Below, in pieces: positions 1-7,511 of a DNA stretch of 37,476 bases. The DNA is from an uncultured Clostridia bacterium. GTDB lineage: Bacteria; Bacillota; Clostridia; Oscillospirales; Ruminococcaceae. The notes under the pieces are model-generated. The model did no database searches. It was not told where the DNA came from and saw only the letters and a program-made list of their open reading frames with translations. Where the stretch lies: NCBI GenBank assembly GCA_937891895.1, contig CALATN010000017.1, positions 1 to 37,476 on the forward strand, read 5' to 3'. Position numbers and translations under genes: made by a program. The first letter of the stretch is position 1. Each line of letters begins with the position of its first letter.

Positions 1-2
1 AA

Positions 3-422
3 GAAGGAGAAGTTGTAATCCTTAAAGTAGAAGACACAGATTCAGAAGAAGAAGAATCTTATGTAAGTGTTGATGATGAAGAAACATTAAACAAAGTATT
101 TGAAATATTCAAAGAAAAATTCAAAGATGAATTTAAGGAAAACAGCCACTGGCTAAGGTTTGGATTTCACGCTAAGAACAGCAAATCAAAATATGATAGT
201 TATGAAACAGATGAATTTGTTTCAAACCTGCTTTTTTCCAGAAAATCAGCCATATCGGAAATTATGTTGGTAGCGTGGTTGCCGAGAGTCGCCTTTGATG
301 TGGGATATGCAACAAATGTCATAAATTCATCACCGCCGATACGGCAGACAACATCGTCTTCGCCTGCATATTTGCGAAGAGTGTCCGCAAAGGCCTTTAA
401 CGTTCCGTCACCCGCTATATGA
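3..422 (+). CDS. DUF1292 family protein, C-terminal part, frame running into antisense DNA
   Basis: The frame is open from the window edge. Its first ~45 residues (EGEVVILKVEDTD..., then ESYVSVDDEE and KVFEIFKEKFKDEF) match the end of DUF1292/YrzB-type small acidic proteins, whose function is unknown and which often lie near alaS and ruvX (yrrK) in Firmicutes. These proteins normally stop soon after the FKEKF-like helix. Here no stop occurs; the frame continues through about 20 residues of unclear origin and then through the antisense strand of the truncated GGDEF gene, reaching a TGA only at 420-422. Residues beyond roughly position 200 are therefore unlikely to belong to the original protein. 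The family call rests on the acidic pattern and is moderately sure; the start lies outside the window. Confidence 0.6.
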   Translation, partial: EGEVVILKVEDTDSEEEESYVSVDDEETLNKVFEIFKEKFKDEFKENSHWLRFGFHAKNSKSKYDSYETDEFVSNLLFSRKSAISEIMLVAWLPRVAFDVGYATNVINSSPPIRQTTSSSPAYLRRVSAKAFNVPSPAI

Positions 423-994
423 CCGTAGTTATCATTTATCGCCTTGAAATTATCCATATCCATCATAAACAGTGCGCCCTTGACGCCATTGTTAAGCATC
501 TCACTTACCTTTTCCTCTGTATATGCACGGTTCCACAGCCCTGTCAGTGCATCCTGAAAGGATTTGCTCTTGATATCAGAAACCTCCTTGATTTTTTCGT
601 CAAGACGATTTGCAAGGCTTTTTCTCAGGTCTTCAAGCTCAAGTATCCTGCCTATTCTTGAACGCATTATTCCCGGAACAAACGGCTTTGCAATAAAATC
701 AATCGCGCCTGCGTCAAGACATTTCTGCTCGGTTTCAACATCATTATCAGCTGTGAGAAAAATTATAGGAATATTCGAGCAATCGGGTATTTCCTGAATT
801 TTTTCCATAACCTCAAAGCCGTCCATTTCAGGCATATTTATATCAAGAAGAATAATATCAGGGATATTCTTTTCAAGAAATTTCAAAGCCTGCATTCCCG
901 AAACAACAGCAGTTGTCTTGTACATATCGGCCAACGACATTTTTGCAGAGGTAAGGTTTGCTTTATTATCGTCTACAATCAATATATGCTTCAT
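200..994 (-). CDS. Receiver-GGDEF protein (diguanylate cyclase type), C-terminally truncated
   Basis: The receiver domain (about 1-115) has VDD at 8-10, phospho-acceptor D51 in LLDINMPEMDG and K103 in AKPF. A coiled linker (115-145) leads to a GGDEF domain starting DALTGLWNR, with MDMDNFKAIND and IGGDEF at 219-224. The R of the RxxD inhibitory site is absent. The protein ends at residue 264 in ETNSSVS, exactly where a GGDEF domain should continue with its last beta strands (S-I-G-I-A type), so about 40 residues are missing. An intact version would make c-di-GMP when phosphorylated; the truncated form may be inactive. ATG at 994 is chosen because AAGGAG lies ~10 nt upstream; a TTG at 1000 is possible. 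It is the last gene of an operon with the hybrid kinase, its likely phosphodonor. Confidence 0.85.
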   Translation of the reverse strand: MKHILIVDDNKANLTSAKMSLADMYKTTAVVSGMQALKFLEKNIPDIILLDINMPEMDGFEVMEKIQEIPDCSNIPIIFLTADNDVETEQKCLDAGAIDFIAKPFVPGIMRSRIGRILELEDLRKSLANRLDEKIKEVSDIKSKSFQDALTGLWNRAYTEEKVSEMLNNGVKGALFMMDMDNFKAINDNYGHIAGDGTLKAFADTLRKYAGEDDVVCRIGGDEFMTFVAYPTSKATLGNHATNIISDMADFLEKSRFETNSSVS

Positions 995-1018
995 AATCAA
1001 TCTTCTCCTTCATCGATA

Positions 1019-1888
1019 TCATTCGTCCTTAACATACAATACACCAAAAGTGCGTGGACCGCTGTTTCCCGAAACTGTGGCAGAAGCTTTTGTTACAATC
1101 ACGGAATCAAATTTCATAATTCGGTTGACTTCTTTTTTGATGAGCTTTATATCATTTGCTGTACAGCCTGCATGGGTAATAAACAATCTGTCTGCCTTGA
1201 CTTTTTTATCCTTTAATTCTTTTCGTACATATCTTAGGGCACTCTTTTCGTAATTTCCGATTTGTATGGATTTCAGACCGAGATGCCCGTTTTTCATAGC
1301 AAGTACGGGATGAATATTGAACATACTGCATATTATCTGAATTGCTTTTGAAACCTTGCCGTTACGGTAAAGGTAATCTGCACTGTCTGCAATAAAGGTA
1401 GTGGAAACCATATTTCTTGTTTTTTCAAGCTCGGTAAGTATCCTGCTGCTGTCATTCACTCCGTTATTCACCATTTCAGCCGCTTTGAGAACAATATGCC
1501 CTATTCCTGTAGAAAGGTGTCCTGAGTCAAACACATGCACTCTTTCTCCCAAACTTCCCATCTGTTCAACCGCGGCCTTTGAATTTGCCACAGATGCACT
1601 TATCAGACTGCCAGTTGCAATATGTATTACCTCGTCACAGCTTTCAAGCTTCTTTGAAAACACCTCAACAAATTCTTCGGATGACGGTGCACCTGTTACA
1701 CTTTTCTTACCGCCATTTTTCAGATATTCAAAAATATTCTGAGCAGTAATTTCACTTCTGTCCCTGAAACGTCCTGTATCGGTTTCAATGTAAAAATATA
1801 CAATGTCAATATCATTATCTCTGAGCATTTCATCAGGAAGATCACAGACGCAGTCGGTTGTAATACAAATCTTTCTTTTATTCGGCAT
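1019..1888 (-). CDS. DegV family fatty-acid-binding protein
   Basis: A 289-residue protein, the usual DegV length. It begins with ICITTDCVCDLP, the family's N-terminal strand and phosphate/carboxylate-binding region, contains SVTGAPSSEEF and the later HIATGSLISAS segment, and ends with TFGVLYV, the typical C-terminal strand. DegV proteins bind single fatty acids; some (FakB) present them to the kinase FakA for phosphorylation and entry into phospholipid synthesis. No FakA-like gene is in the window. The gene starts one base after the stop of the upstream hybrid kinase, whose last codons supply the AAGGAG ribosome site, so the two are translationally coupled. Its position between a kinase and its likely response regulator is unusual and could mean that a lipid ligand modulates the signalling, which is inference. 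Confidence 0.9.
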   Translation of the reverse strand: MPNKRKICITTDCVCDLPDEMLRDNDIDIVYFYIETDTGRFRDRSEITAQNIFEYLKNGGKKSVTGAPSSEEFVEVFSKKLESCDEVIHIATGSLISASVANSKAAVEQMGSLGERVHVFDSGHLSTGIGHIVLKAAEMVNNGVNDSSRILTELEKTRNMVSTTFIADSADYLYRNGKVSKAIQIICSMFNIHPVLAMKNGHLGLKSIQIGNYEKSALRYVRKELKDKKVKADRLFITHAGCTANDIKLIKKEVNRIMKFDSVIVTKASATVSGNSGPRTFGVLYVKDE

Positions 1889-1889
1889 A

Positions 1890-4691
1890 TCACCCCTGCT
1901 CCTTTCTCATTCCAAGTTCATTTACCATTCTATTCAGCTCAGCAAGTGAGCTGTCATACTCAAAATCTGCCGCATATTCAGCGATTTTATCGAAATATGG
2001 TTTAAGCGGCTTACCGAGCAAGGCATAGGCAGACATTTCCTTTGCCTTCTCAATAATTCCGTCACCATCAAAATCTGCACAGAATTCCTCAATTGCAGAA
2101 ATACTTTCATTGAGCTGCTTAACAGAAATATTTTCAAGCAAGCTGTCCTCGTTACTGTTATCCTCAGACTTAGTCTGTGCCTTTCTTTCATTGACAAGCT
2201 TTGTTCCTTCAGCGATAACCCGCTCGTAAAGCTCGGAAAGCGCGTCATTTTCTTTTGTGATTGTATCGTAGTCCCCTGCTTTGCCTGCAAGTTCAAGCTT
2301 TTTTGCAAGCTCTGACAATTCAACCGCACCGATACTCAGAGAGGTGCTCTTCAAGGCGTGCACCTCAATGATATAATTTTTCCAATCCTCTGCTTCCATA
2401 TAGGAATTTATCTGGATACGCTTTTCATCTCCCTTACGAACATACACTTCCAGTATTTCGTAATATGCGTCTTCAACTCCGCCTGTATAGCCCATACCCT
2501 TCGAAACGGAAATAAGTCCGCTGTCGCTGTACTCTTTCTTCCGATTATTCTTTCGTCTGTCATTTTTACCGTAATTCGTTGAAACAGGAGCCATAATATA
2601 TTCGTGCGGCAGCCATGTTTTCAGCACTCTGTCAAGTGCAGAAAGCTCTATTGGCTTTGCAATAAAATCATTCAGACCCGATTCAATAAACATCTCACGT
2701 ACACCGTTTACTGCGTTTGCGGTAAGCGCAATAATCGGTAATTTCCTGAAATAATCGCCTTCCATCTCTCGTATTAGCTTGGTCGCTTCAACACCATCCA
2801 TTTCAGGCATCATATGGTCCATAAATACAATATCAAAATCCTGCGAGCGAAGCATTGCTATTGCAGCCTTACCGCTGTCAACAGTCATAAGCTGCATATT
2901 GTATGGACGCATAAGTCCGACTGCTACCTTAAGATTTATGAGATTATCGTCAACAATAAGCACTCGTGCCTTAGGAGCAGAAAAGCTTGTGGTTGAACCA
3001 CGTCGCTCGCTGAGATTTGTTGTTATACTTTCATTATTGAGAGCCGCAGCCGCCGACATTGTATAGAACGGTTTGAATACGCATTTTATCTCCGTAGGCA
3101 CCTGAACGGAATTCAGCATATCCTGAACAATTGTTACATTAACTCTTTTTGCGACATCAATGAAATAATCCTTATGAGCTATATATTCTTCCTTACCGAT
3201 GAAGCAGTGAGTTATTCTATTGGTGTCTATCATTTTTTTAAGGGTGTCAAAATCGTGTGTATGCTGCATTTTCACCTGAAGCTGATGACTCATTTCATTC
3301 ATCAGCGACATATACTGACGTTCAATTGAAACAAGCTTGAATTTACTGAAATCAATATACACCGCTGCATTCAGCTTTTCAGGGTTGTTTACGCTGATGA
3401 ACGGCTTATTGTCACTTACTTTAAGAGGAATCACAAAGCTGAAAACAGAGCCTTCTCCATACACGCTTGACACATTGATGAACCCGCCCATTTTTGTAAC
3501 AAGACGTTTGGAAATTGCAAGTCCAAGACCTGTACCTTCAATTGTGCGGTTCTTTTTCGTATCTACCTGCTGAAAGCTGTCAAAAAGCTTTTCAAGATTT
3601 TCTTCGGTAATGCCTATGCCTGAATCCTCAACGGCAATCCTCAGATTTATTCCGTAATCCTGTCTGCTGAATGAAACATTAAGCGTTACAGCACCCTCAT
3701 CCGTAAACTTTATTGCGTTTGTCATAAGGTTAATCATTATCTGGCGTATACGCACCTCATCACCAATAAGTCCGCATGGGATATCAGGGTCAGCGTGAAC
3801 CATTACTTCGATTTTCTTCTGTCCTTTGCGGGTCATTGTCATATTGATGACATCATTCAGCATAGAAGCAATATTGAATTCTGCTTCTATCAATTCCATT
3901 TTTCCTGATTCAATCTTTGAAAAGTCAAGGATATCGTTGATAATGGAAAGAAGGCTTCGGCTGGAACTCTGAATATTGAAGCAGTTATCCCTTACACTTT
4001 CGCTTACGTCCTGTTCACGGAGAATAAGCTCACACATACCGATTATCGCATTCATAGGTGTACGGATTTCATGTGACATATTTGCAAGGAAGTCACTCTT
4101 GGCACTGCTTGCACTTTCGAGCTGTTTCTTTTTCTTTTCATAGATATAGGTCTGATATTTGAATATGCAGCCAAAAATACAGCTTACGCAAGCAATCGAC
4201 TGAATATAGTCCCAGCTTACTTTTTCACGGGTTTCAAGCATTGTTACAAGGTCAGGAAAATACAGCTCTGCCAGTATGCACGCTGTTACCGCAGCTATCC
4301 CCAATACATTCATAACCGTACACGCTTTTCCTGTAAGAAGAAGCCACGAGAAAATGAGTCCGAGAAGATACCATAACGGCATACCTGAATTGATACCTCC
4401 TGATGTAAAATACATCATCGGAAAAGCAACGAAATTAGCAAATGATACAAGTCCAAGGCTTGCAATTTCAGGCTTTTTCTTTTCATTTGCTACCCACATA
4501 AAAATCAGAACGCTGATTATCAGCAGGCCCATTATGGAAATCGATATAAATCCGACACCTATAATGAAGCTGCACACAAAAGAAATTATTCCTCCCACAA
4601 AAACAACAATAAGTATCAGATTAAGCAAGCGGTGACGTACATCAAGCTCTTCATTAAAATAATCCGTTATTCGTTGGTACATCGTTTTCAT
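1890..4691 (-). CDS. Hybrid sensor histidine kinase with receiver and Hpt domains
   Basis: The protein has 933 residues. The N-terminal ~180 residues hold about six membrane segments with short loops, so sensing is probably within or near the membrane. HisKA follows with phospho-accepting H207 in SHEIRTPMNA; the HATPase domain has NLMTNAIKF (321-329), DSGIG (357-361) and GTGLGLAIS (387-395). Residues ~440-550 look like a degenerate receiver. A true receiver follows with DDN at 581-583, D625 (FMDHMMPEMDG) and K679, then a C-terminal Hpt domain with H778 in HALKSTSLSIGA. The full His-Asp-His relay chain is in one chain, so the last phosphate step needs a separate receiver, which the REC-GGDEF protein two genes downstream could be. 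ATG at 4691 has GGAGG 6 nt upstream and a near-consensus promoter. Confidence 0.95.
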   Translation of the reverse strand: MKTMYQRITDYFNEELDVRHRLLNLILIVVFVGGIISFVCSFIIGVGFISISIMGLLIISVLIFMWVANEKKKPEIASLGLVSFANFVAFPMMYFTSGGINSGMPLWYLLGLIFSWLLLTGKACTVMNVLGIAAVTACILAELYFPDLVTMLETREKVSWDYIQSIACVSCIFGCIFKYQTYIYEKKKKQLESASSAKSDFLANMSHEIRTPMNAIIGMCELILREQDVSESVRDNCFNIQSSSRSLLSIINDILDFSKIESGKMELIEAEFNIASMLNDVINMTMTRKGQKKIEVMVHADPDIPCGLIGDEVRIRQIMINLMTNAIKFTDEGAVTLNVSFSRQDYGINLRIAVEDSGIGITEENLEKLFDSFQQVDTKKNRTIEGTGLGLAISKRLVTKMGGFINVSSVYGEGSVFSFVIPLKVSDNKPFISVNNPEKLNAAVYIDFSKFKLVSIERQYMSLMNEMSHQLQVKMQHTHDFDTLKKMIDTNRITHCFIGKEEYIAHKDYFIDVAKRVNVTIVQDMLNSVQVPTEIKCVFKPFYTMSAAAALNNESITTNLSERRGSTTSFSAPKARVLIVDDNLINLKVAVGLMRPYNMQLMTVDSGKAAIAMLRSQDFDIVFMDHMMPEMDGVEATKLIREMEGDYFRKLPIIALTANAVNGVREMFIESGLNDFIAKPIELSALDRVLKTWLPHEYIMAPVSTNYGKNDRRKNNRKKEYSDSGLISVSKGMGYTGGVEDAYYEILEVYVRKGDEKRIQINSYMEAEDWKNYIIEVHALKSTSLSIGAVELSELAKKLELAGKAGDYDTITKENDALSELYERVIAEGTKLVNERKAQTKSEDNSNEDSLLENISVKQLNESISAIEEFCADFDGDGIIEKAKEMSAYALLGKPLKPYFDKIAEYAADFEYDSSLAELNRMVNELGMRKEQG

Positions 4692-4760
4692 ATAAATCCT
4701 CCAGACATATCCGATATTTTCTATGCTATATGCTTTTTATTTCAAATTTTTATGTATAAA

Positions 4761-4789
4761 ATTATACCACATTATCAACTAATTGTAAA
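4761..4789 (-). promoter_or_regulatory. SigA-type promoter of the hybrid kinase operon
   Basis: On the minus strand TTTACA (4789-4784) and a perfect TATAAT (4766-4761) are separated by 17 bases. Transcription would start near 4754 and give a ~60-nt leader before the kinase ATG at 4691. No other element of comparable quality lies in the interval. Confidence 0.75.
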
Positions 4790-4868
4790 TAGCTTTTTAA
4801 AATTCTCACAATCGACGTTTATAAATCTTTTTTAATAATTATATTCTTCACATCAAGCCCGCTTTATC

Positions 4869-4897
4869 TTGCAAAAAATAAATACTTGTGATATGCT
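4869..4897 (+). promoter_or_regulatory. Candidate promoter of the SDR/FMN/isomerase operon
   Basis: TTGCAA (4869-4874) and TATGCT (4892-4897) are spaced by 17 bases, 22 nt ahead of ATG 4919. The leader would be only ~15 nt and contains the ribosome site AAAGGA (4903-4908). The -10 box is weak (TATGCT), so an activator may be needed. Confidence 0.45.
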
Positions 4898-4918
4898 TTA
4901 ACAAAGGACGGTGTTTGT

Positions 4919-5626
4919 ATGTTCAAGGGAAAAGTTGCTGTTGTAACAGGCGGTGCAAACGGTATAGGAAAGTGTATCGCTGAACAGTTTAAAAAGAACG
5001 GTGCAAGTGTTTTCATAATTGACAAGGCTGAAGGAAATCACTTTGTTGGCGACATTGCTGACAAGGCAACGCTTGAACGCTTTGTTGATTATGTAACAGA
5101 AAATTATAACGGAATTGATTTTCTTGTGAACAATGCTTTGCCGATTACAAAAGGAATTGATAAATGTACCTATGAGGAATTTGAATACGCTATGAAGGTT
5201 GGTGTTGCTGCACCATTCTACCTTTCAAAGCTATTCCTTCCCTACTTCAGAAATGGAGGCTCAATTATCAACATTTCCTCATCACGTGACAGAATGAGTC
5301 AGCCGCAGACAGAAAGCTACACTGCGGCAAAGGGAGGTATTGCCTCACTTACTCATGCGCTTGCCGTAAGCCTTTCGGGAAAAATTCGTGTCAACTCAAT
5401 TTCCCCAGGATGGATTGATACTTCGTACAAAGAGTGGGACGGTGCGGATGCTTTTCAGCAGCCTGCGGGAAGAGTCGGCAATCCGCTTGACATTGCGGAA
5501 ATGGTTATGTTTCTTTGCTCAGACAAGGCGGGCTTCATCACGGGCGAAAATATTTGCATTGACGGCGGTATGACAAAGCTTATGATTTATCACGGTGACC
5601 ACGGCTGGACATTAGGAAACAAATAA
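4919..5626 (+). CDS. SDR family NAD(P)-dependent oxidoreductase
   Basis: A classical short-chain dehydrogenase of 235 residues. It shows the TGGANGIG dinucleotide motif (10-17), NNA (71-73), catalytic S121 within NISSS, Y134 and K138 in YTAAK, and the PGWIDT segment that follows the catalytic helix. D35 at the end of the second strand (VFIID) suggests preference for NAD(H) over NADP(H). The C-terminal IDGGM is typical. It would interconvert a hydroxyl and a keto group on a small polar substrate, probably a sugar or polyol derivative given its partners; the substrate cannot be read from the sequence. It is the first gene of a three-gene operon, 17 nt before the FMN enzyme, with GGAGG between them. 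Confidence 0.93.
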   Translation: MFKGKVAVVTGGANGIGKCIAEQFKKNGASVFIIDKAEGNHFVGDIADKATLERFVDYVTENYNGIDFLVNNALPITKGIDKCTYEEFEYAMKVGVAAPFYLSKLFLPYFRNGGSIINISSSRDRMSQPQTESYTAAKGGIASLTHALAVSLSGKIRVNSISPGWIDTSYKEWDGADAFQQPAGRVGNPLDIAEMVMFLCSDKAGFITGENICIDGGMTKLMIYHGDHGWTLGNK

Positions 5627-5643
5627 ACAATGGAGGTATAGCT

Positions 5644-6519
5644 ATGAATGGTGATTCCAACAAAATTACAAGAGATTATTTTGACTCAATTCTTCTTGAG
5701 TTGCGGCACATTGACTCCGATTTGCCAAGCACGGATTTTGAGCTTTTCGGGGAGAAATTCTCCACTCCGATTATGACTGCGGCGCTTTCTCATCTGCACC
5801 ATATATGCGACAACGCTATGGTTGAAATTGCAAAGGGCGCGAAAAATGCAGGTGCTGTTCACTGGGTCGGTATGGGTGAATATGATGAAATGGAGCAGAT
5901 TTATGCGGCGGCAAGAACTGTACGCATAATCAAGCCTCACGCTGACAATGATGAGGTTTTCAAGCGTATTGATCACGCTGTTGAACACGGTGCTTTTGCT
6001 GTGGGAATGGACATTGACCACGCTATTTCCTGGGATGGAAAATATGATGTTGTATGCGACCTGCCTATGCGGCCTAAATCCCGTGCGGAAATTGAAAGCT
6101 TTGTGAAGGCATCGGCTGTGCCATTTGTTGTAAAAGGCGTGCTGAGTGTTTCCGACGCTGTAAAATGCGCTGAAGCGGGTGTTGCGGGAATTGTTGTTTC
6201 ACATCATCACGGCATTATGGACTACGCTGTTCCGCCGCTTCAGATTTTGCCCGATATTGTAAAGGCTGTTGACGGAAAGATGAAAATTATGGTTGACTGC
6301 GGCTTTGAAAGCGGTATGGATGTATTCAAGGCACTGGCTCTTGGTGCTGACTGTGTATGCGTCGGACGTAACCTTATGGAGCCTTTGAAGGAAGGTGCTG
6401 ACGGCGTAACAAGACGCATAAATGAGATGAACAATGAGCTTGTCAAGGTTATGGCAAGGACAGGCTTCAAGACTCTTGACGAGATTGATTCAAGCGTGAT
6501 ATGGAAAAGGACGGTGTAA
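5644..6519 (+). CDS. FMN-dependent alpha-hydroxy-acid dehydrogenase-like TIM barrel, altered active site
   Basis: A 291-residue protein, shorter than the ~350-380 of glycolate oxidase or lactate dehydrogenase. The family frame is clear: PFVVKGV with the FMN-contacting K164, GIVVSHHHG (184-190) in the place of VSNHGGR, then MVDCGFESGMDVFKALALGADCVCVGR (in three parts: 216-220, 223-231, 232-242), which matches the FMN-phosphate strands. One His of HHH can align with the catalytic base, but the substrate-carboxylate Arg of NHGGR is absent and the Arg of DGGVR is replaced by Glu. It is therefore probably FMN-binding but may not oxidise a simple 2-hydroxy acid. ATG 5644 has GGAGG 7 nt upstream. 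What it does in the operon is unknown; a keto-sugar-acid or redox isomerisation role is a guess. Confidence 0.75.
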   Translation: MNGDSNKITRDYFDSILLELRHIDSDLPSTDFELFGEKFSTPIMTAALSHLHHICDNAMVEIAKGAKNAGAVHWVGMGEYDEMEQIYAAARTVRIIKPHADNDEVFKRIDHAVEHGAFAVGMDIDHAISWDGKYDVVCDLPMRPKSRAEIESFVKASAVPFVVKGVLSVSDAVKCAEAGVAGIVVSHHHGIMDYAVPPLQILPDIVKAVDGKMKIMVDCGFESGMDVFKALALGADCVCVGRNLMEPLKEGADGVTRRINEMNNELVKVMARTGFKTLDEIDSSVIWKRTV

Positions 6520-6522
6520 CTT

Positions 6523-7344
6523 ATGAGATTGGGTATTTCATCCGCACTTTCGCACACATCCCCTGCTCACTGGGCAAAACAGCTCAGAGAGCTTGGCTGC
6601 CGCTCGGCTGTATTTCCCGTGAACTGCAACAGCGACAAGGACACGATAAAGGCTTACGCTGAGGCGGCAAAGGAAAATGATTTGGTTATTGCCGAAGTCG
6701 GAATATGGAACAATATGCTTGACGCTGACGCTGAAAAGCGAAAAACAAATCTTGACTACGCAATACGTCAGATTATTCTTGCTGACGAAATCGGTGCGAC
6801 CTGCGCGGTAAATATTGCGGGAACTCCGCACGGTCCTCGCTGGGATGGCGGTTACCGTGACAATTTCAGCAAGGAAACCTTCGATATGACGGTGGAAACA
6901 GTGCAATACGTGCTTAAACAGGCTGACCCGAAGCACACACACTTCAGCATAGAATCAATGCCCTGGATGATTCCTTCAGGGCCGCAGGAATACCTTGAGC
7001 TTATTGAGCGTGTAAATCATCCTCAGTTTTCCGCACATCTTGACATTGTGAATATGATTACTTCACCGAGAAGATATTTCTTCAACGATGAGTTTCTTTG
7101 TGAATGCTTTGATGTACTCAAGGGCAGGATTTGTAGCTGTCACCTTAAAGATATTCGATTGAAAGAAGAATTCACATTTCAGCTTGAGGAATGTGCTGTA
7201 GGTAAGGGTACTCTTGATATTGAGTTGCTTGCACAGCTTTGCGATAAGGCAAATCCTGAAATGCCCGTACTGATTGAGCATCTGAACACTGATGAGGAAT
7301 ATCGCGAAAGTTTCATATATACGAAAAACAGACTTGGAATATAA
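6523..7344 (+). CDS. Sugar phosphate isomerase/epimerase family protein (xylose-isomerase-like TIM barrel)
   Basis: A 273-residue AP-endonuclease-2/xylose-isomerase-like barrel. The four metal ligands are all visible: E144 (FSIESMPW), D174 (AHLDIVNM), H207 (CSCHLKD) and E252 (VLIEHL). This set binds a divalent metal for ketose-aldose isomerisation or C3/C2 epimerisation in the IolE, IolH and tagatose-epimerase groups. The start at 6523 is 3 nt after the preceding stop, with GGACGGTG of the upstream gene's end acting as a weak ribosome site. No signal peptide is present, so it is cytoplasmic. With the SDR and FMN proteins it suggests oxidation, isomerisation and reduction of one carbohydrate; the exact substrate is not recognisable. 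Confidence 0.88.
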   Translation: MRLGISSALSHTSPAHWAKQLRELGCRSAVFPVNCNSDKDTIKAYAEAAKENDLVIAEVGIWNNMLDADAEKRKTNLDYAIRQIILADEIGATCAVNIAGTPHGPRWDGGYRDNFSKETFDMTVETVQYVLKQADPKHTHFSIESMPWMIPSGPQEYLELIERVNHPQFSAHLDIVNMITSPRRYFFNDEFLCECFDVLKGRICSCHLKDIRLKEEFTFQLEECAVGKGTLDIELLAQLCDKANPEMPVLIEHLNTDEEYRESFIYTKNRLGI

Positions 7345-7398
7345 AATTGTCCCAAATCAGAATTAAGATTTTATTGATTTATAATTGTATATGTACTT

Positions 7399-7445
7399 AA
7401 ACCGCCGCAGATTACGATAACTGCGGCGGTTTATTTTAGTTTTTC
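7399..7445 (+). terminator. Intrinsic terminator, CCGCCGCAG family copy 1
   Basis: AAACCGCCGCAG (7399-7410) pairs with CTGCGGCGGTTT (7421-7432) around a 10-nt loop and is followed by a T-rich tail up to 7445. It closes the SDR/FMN/isomerase operon. Confidence 0.9.
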
Positions 7446-7473
7446 AGATTTAAGGATTATTTAATAATTTACC

Positions 7474-7482
7474 TGTTATAAT
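7474..7482 (+). promoter_or_regulatory. Extended -10 promoter of the ABC/two-component operon
   Basis: TGTTATAAT (7474-7482) fits the TGnTATAAT extended -10 pattern, 29 nt before ATG 7512. No good -35 box is seen at 16-18 bp, consistent with an extended -10 promoter or one that needs a regulator, possibly the response regulator encoded in the operon. Confidence 0.55.
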
Positions 7483-7511
7483 GAAATCACAACAAGGAAA
7501 GGAGAACGAAA

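Noticed and set aside
200..797. Plus-strand open frames opposite the receiver-GGDEF gene
   Set aside because: They have no ribosome site or family pattern and are the antisense of a clear gene; only the DUF1292 frame from the left edge is supported.
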